Shown here one piece after another: positions 8,808 through 15,596 of a DNA stretch of 37,798 bases. The stretch's first letter is position 1, and each line of letters begins with the position of its first letter. The notes beneath the pieces are model-generated. The model was not told where the DNA came from. It did not search any database and saw only the letters and a list, made by a program, of their open reading frames with translations. The stretch lies in the NCBI GenBank assembly GCA_964612065.1, contig CAZTCD010000034.1, positions 1-37,798 of the forward strand, given 5' to 3'. The DNA is from JAKFYM01 sp964612065. Its GTDB lineage: Bacteria > Bdellovibrionota > UBA1018 > CAIPTA01. The position numbers and the translations under genes are program-made.

Positions 8808-10105
8808 TGGGGCTTTCCAATCACTACACAACGGTTACTTCTGCGAAGATAGCGATCAGCCGCGCTTTGAATCTCAGCAGCATCAATTCGCTCAATTTGC
8901 TCAATCTCCTTCAAAGCGTGCCGCACATCACCCAAAACCAGCTCATGCTGCCCCACAAATCTGGCCACTGCGTGATTTGTGGCCAGCCCCATATGAATTT
9001 CCGTGCGCAGCTTATTCTTAACTCTCTCAAGCTCTTCCTTGGAGATTCCATCTTCAATGACGGCCGAGAGCTCACCGTCTATTGCATCAACAGCCTCTTC
9101 CGCCCTACGCCCCGCCTGGCAAGTGAAGCTCAGATAAAACAGCGATGGATCCTTCGAGCCGCTAACGCTTGCCCCCACGTCAATGCAAATACCTTTGTCA
9201 ACAAGGCCGCGATACAACCTCGAGCTACGCCCCGTACTGAGAATCATGGATAGAACCGACAAGGCTACATGATCGGGATTCGTGCCTTCAGGCACCTTGT
9301 AACCAAAGTATGATTTTTCCACCTGGACTGGCAGGCTTAAAACACTGACTCGCTCGTCCGTCTGAGGAACCTCCTTCTTTGGCAATGGGTTCTTCTTCCC
9401 AGAGGCAGGAATATGCCCATAGTAGTCGTAAACCGTTTTCGCCACCCTCTGAGAATCAAGTGCCCCGGACACGCAGATTACCGCTCGATCAGGCGCATAA
9501 TAGGACCTATAGAAATCCTCACAGTAAGACTTCTTCATCGCCGTTAAATCCTGCTCATACCCAATTACAGGCCTGCCATAGGCATGTGAAGTAAAGGCAA
9601 TTTTCTGCAGCTCTTCATACATCCGCCCCTCAGGATTATTCTCCATCACTTGCTTGCGTTCGTTCTGAACTACTTCCAACTCACTTTCAAACTGTTCTTG
9701 AGTCAGCGCCAAACCAGTCATCCTGTCGCTTTCGAGATCCGCCACCAAGCTTAACTCCCTCACGGGCAAGCTGGCCACATAGGCGGTATAGTCAGTGCTG
9801 GTAAATGCATTCAGGTCCCTTGCCCCTGCGCTTTCCATGGCTCTGTCAAAGAAACCTTGTGGTCTTTTTTTTGTCCCCTTGAACATCATATGTTCGAACA
9901 AATGTGCGAGCCCGGATTTCCCCGGCTCTTCGTCTCTCGACCCTACATCGAACCAGGTTTGATAGGAAAAAACCGGAGCTAATTTGTTTTTATTTACAAA
10001 CAAGCGAAGGCCATTTTCGAAATCAAAGCGCTCAAGATGAGTATCTCCCAGAAACTTATATCGAGTAGTTTTCCACTTTTTGCTCATAGAGAAAAACTGT
10101 ACCAT
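8804..10105 (-). CDS. M16 family zinc peptidase, catalytic subunit
   Basis: This 433-residue M16B metallopeptidase has the inverted zinc motif His68-Leu-Phe-Glu71-His72 and the third ligand Glu149 in VVQNERK, 76 residues further on as is usual in the family. The second half has the typical GRSSRLYRGLVD segment but no Arg/Tyr substrate motif (KGICIDVGASV there). This complements the downstream partner, which has R/Y and no zinc site. The two genes overlap by 4 bases (ATGA), indicating translational coupling. An alternative start, ATG at residue 7 (10087), is possible; neither has a clear Shine-Dalgarno. There is no obvious signal peptide. The substrate cannot be read from sequence; the family cuts small proteins and peptides. 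Confidence 0.92.
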   Translation of the reverse strand: MVQFFSMSKKWKTTRYKFLGDTHLERFDFENGLRLFVNKNKLAPVFSYQTWFDVGSRDEEPGKSGLAHLFEHMMFKGTKKRPQGFFDRAMESAGARDLNAFTSTDYTAYVASLPVRELSLVADLESDRMTGLALTQEQFESELEVVQNERKQVMENNPEGRMYEELQKIAFTSHAYGRPVIGYEQDLTAMKKSYCEDFYRSYYAPDRAVICVSGALDSQRVAKTVYDYYGHIPASGKKNPLPKKEVPQTDERVSVLSLPVQVEKSYFGYKVPEGTNPDHVALSVLSMILSTGRSSRLYRGLVDKGICIDVGASVSGSKDPSLFYLSFTCQAGRRAEEAVDAIDGELSAVIEDGISKEELERVKNKLRTEIHMGLATNHAVARFVGQHELVLGDVRHALKEIEQIERIDAAEIQSAADRYLRRSNRCVVIGKPQ

Positions 10106-10233
10106 GAGTACAAACTATTCCAATTCCTTTTCCTGATGAGACCGTAGACCCGACCTATTATCTCCAACCACCCGGATTCCCGAGTGGCGCCTCATTTGCA
10201 TTGCCTCGCAAAGACGCGTGCGCAAGGGAACAA
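10106..10233. promoter_or_regulatory. Divergent intergenic region, presumed promoters
   Basis: These 128 bases separate the M16 pair (minus) from the Tad-like platform gene (plus) and must hold the start signals of both units unless they are read from further away. An AT-rich TATTAT lies near 10157, but no matching -35 box is convincing. AAGGGA about 6 bases before ATG 10234 is a good ribosome binding site and supports that start. Confidence 0.35.
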
Positions 10234-11256
10234 ATGTCATTTGCACTACTATTCAGCGGCTCTCTCGGAGTTGCGATTTCAATTTGCTGGCCGCGAGGAG
10301 TGGACGAATTCCTGCATTGCGCAGTTCGCCTTACTGTCAGAAGGGCCAAAGCCATCCTAGAAGCGCCGCTCGAGCCTTTATCTGAAATAGAAATCATTTC
10401 GGGAATCAGCTCAGGCCTGAAAGCCGGCCTCAGTCTCGATGCCGCCATGGAAGCACTGGCCTCCAGCACGCATGTGTCAGACCGTGCCCGCGCAATGACT
10501 CGAAAGGTACTCCTGCAAAAGCCCGGTCCGGACTATTTATCCCGCTTTCTTTGTTCGGCACTCGAGTCCGGGGTACCGATTCTAGGATCCTTAGTTCACT
10601 TTGAGAAAGCACTTCAGGTAAAAAGACGCCTGCGCCTCAAAGCACACGCTTTCACTAGCCAATGCCGAGCCCAGGCACAAGTCCTATCACTGCTTCCATG
10701 GATACTGGCGACCGGAATTTTTATCATTGAACCTTCGTGGATTCAGGAGGCATCAAGCAGTTCTATTTCCTGGGTACTGTGGGCAATTGCTCTCGCACTT
10801 TGTGGAATAGGACGAGCCTGGATCCATTCAAGCATTCAAAAAGCGACCAGGCCAAAATCTAAGCAAGAAACATGGGAAGAAACCATGGCTCCTGAGTTTA
10901 TTCTCATCATTATATCTGCGCTCGCCCACGGAAAAGACTTGGAAACCTCATGCGAAGAAGCATTGTGCTATTTTGAGCCCTCCTTTCGAAACGCTATTCA
11001 GGCAGGATCCGCCCCCGAGTCAAAATTATTTCGACTTTCCGCCATTCTTCACAACGCATCAAAGAACGGCAGTCCCGTACGAGCTGAACTCCTCGGATTT
11101 CTCGAATATCTGCAGACAGAAATCGAATGCAGATGGGAAGGCCGTGTCCAACAGCTTCCAGTGCTCCTTCTAGCGCCTCTGTTTCTGTGCTTTTTCCCAA
11201 GCGCCGTTCTTGTGCTTATGGGGCTGATCATTCCAGCCATGGCAATCAGCCCATGA
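10234..11256 (+). CDS. Tad-like inner-membrane platform protein with two T2SF domains (TadB-TadC fusion-like)
   Basis: This 340-residue membrane protein resembles the type II/IV secretion F superfamily. It begins with a hydrophobic segment (about 3-20). A first T2SF-like domain runs from about 48 to 150 (EIEIISGISSGLKAGLSLDAA, later ALQVKRRLRLKAHAFTSQCRAQAQ), ending like TadB proteins (LLPWILATGIFIIEP). Two hydrophobic helices follow (about 150-196). A second T2SF domain lies at about 215-320, ending with the TadC-like pattern VQQLPVLLLAPLFLCFFPSA and a final helix. Canonical Tad systems use two proteins, TadB and TadC, each with one such domain; here both halves sit in one chain. The platform should anchor the CpaF ATPase. 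Start: ATG 10234 with AAGGGA before it; a TTG at 10201 is less likely. Confidence 0.8.
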   Translation: MSFALLFSGSLGVAISICWPRGVDEFLHCAVRLTVRRAKAILEAPLEPLSEIEIISGISSGLKAGLSLDAAMEALASSTHVSDRARAMTRKVLLQKPGPDYLSRFLCSALESGVPILGSLVHFEKALQVKRRLRLKAHAFTSQCRAQAQVLSLLPWILATGIFIIEPSWIQEASSSSISWVLWAIALALCGIGRAWIHSSIQKATRPKSKQETWEETMAPEFILIIISALAHGKDLETSCEEALCYFEPSFRNAIQAGSAPESKLFRLSAILHNASKNGSPVRAELLGFLEYLQTEIECRWEGRVQQLPVLLLAPLFLCFFPSAVLVLMGLIIPAMAISP

Positions 11257-11537
11257 AACTGAGACTACTCATAGCGCTCCCATTAGCCGCTTGCTTCGTG
11301 GGCACGACAATGCAACTACCTGATATTCTGCCTCCAATTCCAAAAAATAGCGGGACTGACTGCAACTACCACTGGGCCCTGAGCACCTACCTGACGGCCT
11401 ACGCCTATTCGGCAGAAAATAAAATTTCCGCTCTAAAGCTGGTAAAAGCAGCCTCTGCAGAAGTCGCTTTATGTGAGGGAAATTCCTCAATACTCCAAGA
11501 AAGAATTCATCGCTTTTTCAAAAGAGAGTTTCCTTAA
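11253..11537 (+). CDS. Small exported protein coupled to the Tad-like platform gene
   Basis: This 94-residue protein starts in an ATGA overlap with the stop of the platform gene (ATG at 11253), so it is very probably translated with it. Residues 1-20 form an export signal (basic MKLR, then LLIALPLAAC). The LAAC at 11-14 fits a lipobox, though 13 residues would be a short lipoprotein signal; ordinary signal peptidase I cleavage after residue 18-20 is the alternative. The mature part is proline-rich at first and then helical, with two further cysteines (in TDCNYH and ALCEGN) that could form a disulfide. It does not look like an Flp pilin: there is no G-E-type prepilin cleavage site before a hydrophobic helix. 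The 3' end overlaps the convergent cpaF by 20 bases. Function unknown. Confidence 0.75.
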   Translation: MKLRLLIALPLAACFVGTTMQLPDILPPIPKNSGTDCNYHWALSTYLTAYAYSAENKISALKLVKAASAEVALCEGNSSILQERIHRFFKREFP

Positions 11538-12570
11538 GAAGATAGTTGCCTCCATCCAAGCCTTTCAGCTCGGCCATGGAACGCACTTTTCTTTGGCCGT
11601 TAGCTCTCTCCAGATGCACGACAGCGTGGATCCCCGATGCGATCAAGTTTTTCACTCCCATTTCACCCAGATTGCCCGCGGCAAGAAGAGCCAAGGTTTC
11701 CAGGCGACCTAGAGCGTCCCTGGGCCCGGAACTATGAATTGTCCCCATCGATCCAGGATGCCCACTATGAAGCGCCATCAATAGGTCCAAAGCCTCCGGC
11801 CCACGGCATTCACCTATGATAAGCCGATCCGGTCTCATGCGAAGCGATTCTCGAAGCAAACGCGAGAGCGGTAACTCTCCCTCCCCCTCCTGATTCGCAC
11901 CTCTTGCCTCCAATGACAGAAAATGGGGGTGAACGGGGCGGAGTTCACTAACATCCTCAAGCGCAATAACTCTTTCCCGCACATCAACTTCTCCAATCAG
12001 CGCTGAGAGTAGAGATGTTTTTCCTGACCCGGTCCCACCACTGACAAATATATTTTTCTTTCGAGCCACCAATTCAGCCAATCGGGCTCTTGCTTCGGCG
12101 CTAAAGGTTCCTGACGCCTCCAGGCGCCCCAGTGTCCAAGGATCTCTACTTGGCTTCCGAATGCTCAGATAAAGGCCCATTCTCGAGACGGGCGGAGCAG
12201 CCACGTGAATCCTGACGCCATCCTCGAGAGCTGCATCCGCAAAAGGCACCGATTGATCCACCTTCCTTCCACGGGGTGAAAGAAGCCGACGCACATATCG
12301 CCGCAAGCTCTCCTCACTGGAAAAACTGAAGTTCCACTCATGAATCTTACCGCTCTTTTCGTATCGGATATCGCGATGACCATTGACCAGGATCTCTGTC
12401 ACTTGACCGTCAAGCATCAAGTCCCTAAGCGGCCCGTGCCCAAAATACTCCTCCAATTGAGCCTCGGTAACTCCATCAATGGATTGAGCAAAAAGCCTGG
12501 CCTGGGGATCCTGGTAACTCAGTCCACGCTGAGACAAAAGACCATGTATGCGTTCTATCGCTGCGCTCAC
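11518..12570 (-). CDS. cpaF: CpaF/TadA-type secretion ATPase
   Basis: This is a hexameric secretion ATPase of the VirB11/CpaF family, which powers Tad (Flp) pili and related machines from the cytoplasmic face. It has 350 residues, shorter than usual CpaF proteins because the N-terminal region is reduced to about 50 residues before the conserved N-domain (LMLDGQVTEILVNG). Walker A is GGTGSGKT (178-185). The Asp box IALEDVSEL, Walker B region LIIGECRGPEA and His box GTIHS are all present, so it should be active. Start: GTG 12570 overlaps the cpaC stop as GTGA and has GAGG 7 bases upstream, so it is coupled to the secretin. The tail-to-tail overlap with the small exported gene is 20 bases. Confidence 0.93.
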   Translation of the reverse strand: MSAAIERIHGLLSQRGLSYQDPQARLFAQSIDGVTEAQLEEYFGHGPLRDLMLDGQVTEILVNGHRDIRYEKSGKIHEWNFSFSSEESLRRYVRRLLSPRGRKVDQSVPFADAALEDGVRIHVAAPPVSRMGLYLSIRKPSRDPWTLGRLEASGTFSAEARARLAELVARKKNIFVSGGTGSGKTSLLSALIGEVDVRERVIALEDVSELRPVHPHFLSLEARGANQEGEGELPLSRLLRESLRMRPDRLIIGECRGPEALDLLMALHSGHPGSMGTIHSSGPRDALGRLETLALLAAGNLGEMGVKNLIASGIHAVVHLERANGQRKVRSMAELKGLDGGNYLLKETLF

Positions 12571-13868
12571 TTAAGAGCCTCAATCAAGATAACCAACTCC
12601 GATCGGCTTCGCTGAGTATCATTTGATCGAAAGAGACTGCCAAAGAGGGGAAGATCTCCCAACAGAGGAACTCCCGCCCCGCTTTTGCTCTCTTTTTCCT
12701 CCATCAGGCCGGATAAAAGAATCGCCTTTCCCACCTCCATATCCACCTCTGTGTTCATCTTGCTCATTCGCAATGCCGGCACTCCTTCAAATCCGTTGGC
12801 ATGGTCCAGAGAAGAAATTTCTACTGTGATTTTCGCCCGCGCGATGCCCCTGGAAATCCCTGGAAGCTCCAGCCTCAAAGAAAGCCCATATGGCTTCCAT
12901 TGAATCGAGGATGAATTTTTTGATTTAGACTGAACGGGAATTTCCCCTCCCACTTTCAGCTCTGCGATCCCCCTTTCATTCAGCAACAGCTCTGGTTGCG
13001 AAAGGAGCCTGGCCTTTCCGCTTTTTTCGAGTATTCGCAATGCAGCTTCAATTGCGACAGAACTCTTGATCCCATTCATTCCCAGCTGAAGAGCACCGGG
13101 AACCCCTTCTTGCCACTGCAGCCCCAATGAACGCGCGCTCCCCTTCATAAGCTCCAGGATTTTCGCCCGAAATCTGAGCCTGCCTCCCTTTTCAATCGGG
13201 ACACGAATCTCCGACCTCAGGTCCATCACGATTTGACGGCTTATCTCTTCGGCAAACTCCTTTTCACCCACAGTTTCCGCCTCGCCCCGAAGCACCAGAG
13301 TGTTTCCGACGCTTTCCACCTCAACTCCTTCGATTCCGGCCGCACTAAGAATTTTCCTGATTTCACTTTCTGCCCGAACCCTCTCCATCGGGTGAAGTCG
13401 AAGCAGACTTTGGATTTTTCCTTTCCCCTGGATCCGCAAAGCCTGAATCACGTTCCAATCCTCAAGGCTCTTTACTTTACCCCTCATCACCCATCCGTCT
13501 CCGGTGGCCTGAAGATGAACGCCCTTAGGAGCACTTAAAAGACGCTTCCCATCCGTCGCGAGAGCCCCCTGCTTCTTAGACACGACGCGAAACGACAAGG
13601 TTGTCCTCGCCCCGTTGCCTGCGAGAAGGATAAGGTCCGAATAGCCTTGGCTTTTCCCTCTCACTAATAACAAACTCCGGCCGCCCTCCAGCGGAGCTAC
13701 TTTAACTTGGATAACACCCGGGTTTCCCACACTGAACCTCGTTCCGGGATCCACAGCCAGGCTGGCCTGCTCACCCAAACTCAATGTTCTGGATTCCTCG
13801 GCCTTAGTGGAGGAACTAAGAAAAAGGCCTAGGAACATCAAGTGGACGATCAATCTCGTAAGGCTCAT
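12567..13868 (-). CDS. cpaC: CpaC/RcpA-type outer-membrane secretin
   Basis: This secretin of the Tad/Flp pilus type forms the outer-membrane channel. With the start at ATG 13868 it has 433 residues and an N-terminal signal peptide (about 1-23, ending near STKA). Further parts are a CpaC N-terminal domain (about 25-98, TLSLGEQASLAV to FRVVSKK), two BON-like repeats (about 110-155 and 175-220), and a secretin domain (about 225-433). The secretin domain has the family signatures LLSQPELLLN, LKVGGEIPVQS, and PLLGDLPLFGSLFR near the end. The frame can start at GTG 13934, but that would put 22 polar residues before the signal peptide. It is coupled to cpaF by a 4-base overlap. No RcpB/CpaD or TadZ gene is nearby. 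Confidence 0.92.
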   Translation of the reverse strand: MSLTRLIVHLMFLGLFLSSSTKAEESRTLSLGEQASLAVDPGTRFSVGNPGVIQVKVAPLEGGRSLLLVRGKSQGYSDLILLAGNGARTTLSFRVVSKKQGALATDGKRLLSAPKGVHLQATGDGWVMRGKVKSLEDWNVIQALRIQGKGKIQSLLRLHPMERVRAESEIRKILSAAGIEGVEVESVGNTLVLRGEAETVGEKEFAEEISRQIVMDLRSEIRVPIEKGGRLRFRAKILELMKGSARSLGLQWQEGVPGALQLGMNGIKSSVAIEAALRILEKSGKARLLSQPELLLNERGIAELKVGGEIPVQSKSKNSSSIQWKPYGLSLRLELPGISRGIARAKITVEISSLDHANGFEGVPALRMSKMNTEVDMEVGKAILLSGLMEEKESKSGAGVPLLGDLPLFGSLFRSNDTQRSRSELVILIEALK

Positions 13869-13985
13869 GGACACTGCATCAGCAAAGCCTTTGCCAAGGC
13901 CGTTTCCCGGGCAAAAGCGGTTGCTTTCCAGCACAAGCTGAGATAGCTCTAAACCCTTGAATTAACACAAATAGCCGAGGTTCCC
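13869..13985. promoter_or_regulatory. Divergent intergenic region between cpaC and the metK cluster
   Basis: These 117 bases separate cpaC (minus) from the small basic protein gene (plus). They should carry promoters for both, but no box pair close to the sigma70 consensus stands out. GAGG five bases before ATG 13986 is a clear ribosome binding site for the small gene. Confidence 0.35.
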
Positions 13986-14111
13986 ATGGCATCGCCTACT
14001 CGTAAAACCGAACTCAAGCGTAATCGCAAAAAAACCAAACAAGGCAAACGTCGTAAGAAGACCGAGCGCAACAAGGGCAGCACACCTAAGTTCGCGGTTC
14101 ACCAGAAGTAA
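13986..14111 (+). CDS. Small, highly basic protein (41 residues)
   Basis: This short frame encodes 41 residues (starting MASPTRKTELKRNRKKTK, ending TPKFAVHQK). About 17 of them are Lys or Arg and only two are acidic. It has a textbook ribosome binding site (GAGG, 5-base spacer, ATG). It lies between divergent cpaC and metK, 48 bases before metK in the same direction. The composition resembles small nucleic-acid- or ribosome-associated proteins. I have a general recollection of similar short basic proteins in deltaproteobacteria-type genomes, but cannot name a family. It is easily missed by gene finders because of its length. Cytoplasmic; RNA or DNA binding is inference from charge only. Confidence 0.72.
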   Translation: MASPTRKTELKRNRKKTKQGKRRKKTERNKGSTPKFAVHQK

Positions 14112-14159
14112 CGACAGATTAAAATTTAAACCACGAATCTAAAGTCCCGGGGGGTTCAT

Positions 14160-15329
14160 ATGTCTTTGAAGGATTATTTCTTTACATCCGAATCGGTAAC
14201 GGAAGGCCATCCCGACAAGATGTGCGATCAGGTATCGGACGCAGTGCTCGATGCAATGCTGGCGCAAGATCCAAGAAGCCGTGTTGCTTGTGAGACATTG
14301 ACCACAACCGGGCTTGTGATGGTGGCTGGCGAGGTAACCACCACAGCCAACGTGGACATTACCGCCGTAGTTAGAGAAACCGTACGCAAAATTGGTTACG
14401 ACCATTCCGATAAGGGTTTCGATTACAAAACCTGCTCGGTACTTGTGTCGCTAGGCAAGCAAAGCCCCGATATTTCCCTCGGAGTAACCGCTGAAACCTC
14501 ACAGAGCAAAGAGCAAGGTGCTGGCGATCAAGGCATCATGTTCGGTTACGCCATCAATGAGGCTCCGGAACAAATGCCTCACACCATCTACTGGAGCCAT
14601 CGCCTCGCAGAACGCCTCACCAACGCCCGAAAAGATGGCACTCTTGGTTTCCTGCGCCCAGATGGAAAAACCCAAGTTACGATGGAGTACAAAGACGGCA
14701 AGCCGGTTCGAGTAGACGCCATCGTTGTAAGCTCTCAGCATTCCGAAGACGTATCCCAGCAGAAGATCACCGAGGGAATCCGCGAAGAAGTGATCAGGAA
14801 GACCATCCCCGCTGAATGGATTGATGGAAAAACCAAGTTTCACATCAATCCCACCGGACGTTTTGTAGTGGGTGGCCCCATGGGCGATGCGGGCCTTACC
14901 GGTCGCAAAATCATCGTAGACACCTACGGTGGCCATGGTGCTCACGGAGGCGGTGCTTTTTCCGGAAAAGACCCTTCGAAGGTAGATCGCTCCGCTTGCT
15001 ATATGGCTCGATATGCCGCCAAGAACGTAGTGGCTGCCGGTCTGGCTGACCGCTGCCTGGTGCAGGTGGGGTATGCTATTGGAGTGGCCGAACCCGTTAG
15101 CTTGATGGTGGAAACCTTTGGCACGGCCAAAGTGGATCCATTGAAACTTCAAAATGCGGTTCGCGAAGTGTTCCCCTTCAAGCCAGCCGGAATCGTTTCC
15201 ACGCTTAAACTCTTACGGCCGGTTTACAGTGCAACGGCCGCCTATGGGCATTTTGGTCGTAGGGGCGAAAGCTTCACCTGGGAGTTAACCGACAGAGTGG
15301 AAGACCTGAAACGGGCCTGCAAAGCATAA
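14160..15329 (+). CDS. metK: S-adenosylmethionine synthetase
   Basis: MetK makes S-adenosylmethionine from methionine and ATP; it is a cytoplasmic tetramer. The 389 residues match the family length and hold its signatures: GHPDKMCDQVSDAVLD near the N-terminus (methionine and ATP site), GAGDQGIMFGYA in the middle, and the P-loop-like GGHGAHGGGAFSGKD with SKVDRS (about 260-282). The ATG follows a G-run (GGGGGG, 5-base spacer). No SAM riboswitch fold was seen in the 48 bases before it. Downstream, a small membrane protein gene and valS follow after 15-base gaps, so the group is probably one operon. Confidence 0.97.
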   Translation: MSLKDYFFTSESVTEGHPDKMCDQVSDAVLDAMLAQDPRSRVACETLTTTGLVMVAGEVTTTANVDITAVVRETVRKIGYDHSDKGFDYKTCSVLVSLGKQSPDISLGVTAETSQSKEQGAGDQGIMFGYAINEAPEQMPHTIYWSHRLAERLTNARKDGTLGFLRPDGKTQVTMEYKDGKPVRVDAIVVSSQHSEDVSQQKITEGIREEVIRKTIPAEWIDGKTKFHINPTGRFVVGGPMGDAGLTGRKIIVDTYGGHGAHGGGAFSGKDPSKVDRSACYMARYAAKNVVAAGLADRCLVQVGYAIGVAEPVSLMVETFGTAKVDPLKLQNAVREVFPFKPAGIVSTLKLLRPVYSATAAYGHFGRRGESFTWELTDRVEDLKRACKA

Positions 15330-15344
15330 CAGCAGGCATTCCGC

Positions 15345-15581
15345 TTGAACTCGGTCGTATATTTTCTTGCCGACCTCTATCCCTGGTGGGGCATGCCTCT
15401 GGCGTTGATTTTTGCTGAACTCGGCAATTATTACCGGCGGCACGGGAATAGAAAGAAAATGGTGACCTACGCGCTGATCAGCCTGGTGTTTTTCAGCCTC
15501 ACGGTTGCCTATTTTGCCCTAAATGGCGTCGAGAAAATGAGACCTGCTTTAAAGGAACTTGAAAGTACCTTTAGCAAATAA
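15345..15581 (+). CDS. Small two-helix membrane protein
   Basis: This 78-residue protein has two predicted membrane helices (about 16-28, GMPLALIFAELGNYY region, and about 42-60, ALISLVFFSLTVAYFAL) separated by a basic loop (RRHGNRKK). A short, charged C-terminal tail follows. The start used is TTG 15345, with AGG 8 bases before it. The first ATG in frame would lose most of the N-terminus and cut into the first helix. It is squeezed between metK and valS with 15-base gaps on each side, which supports translation as part of one operon. The positive-inside pattern suggests both ends outside and the loop in the cytoplasm. Function unknown. Confidence 0.7.
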   Translation: MNSVVYFLADLYPWWGMPLALIFAELGNYYRRHGNRKKMVTYALISLVFFSLTVAYFALNGVEKMRPALKELESTFSK

Positions 15582-15596
15582 TCCTACGGATAGCCC

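Noticed and set aside
14499..15152. A 217-codon open frame antisense to metK.
   Set aside because: A shadow of MetK, which is full length and highly conserved.
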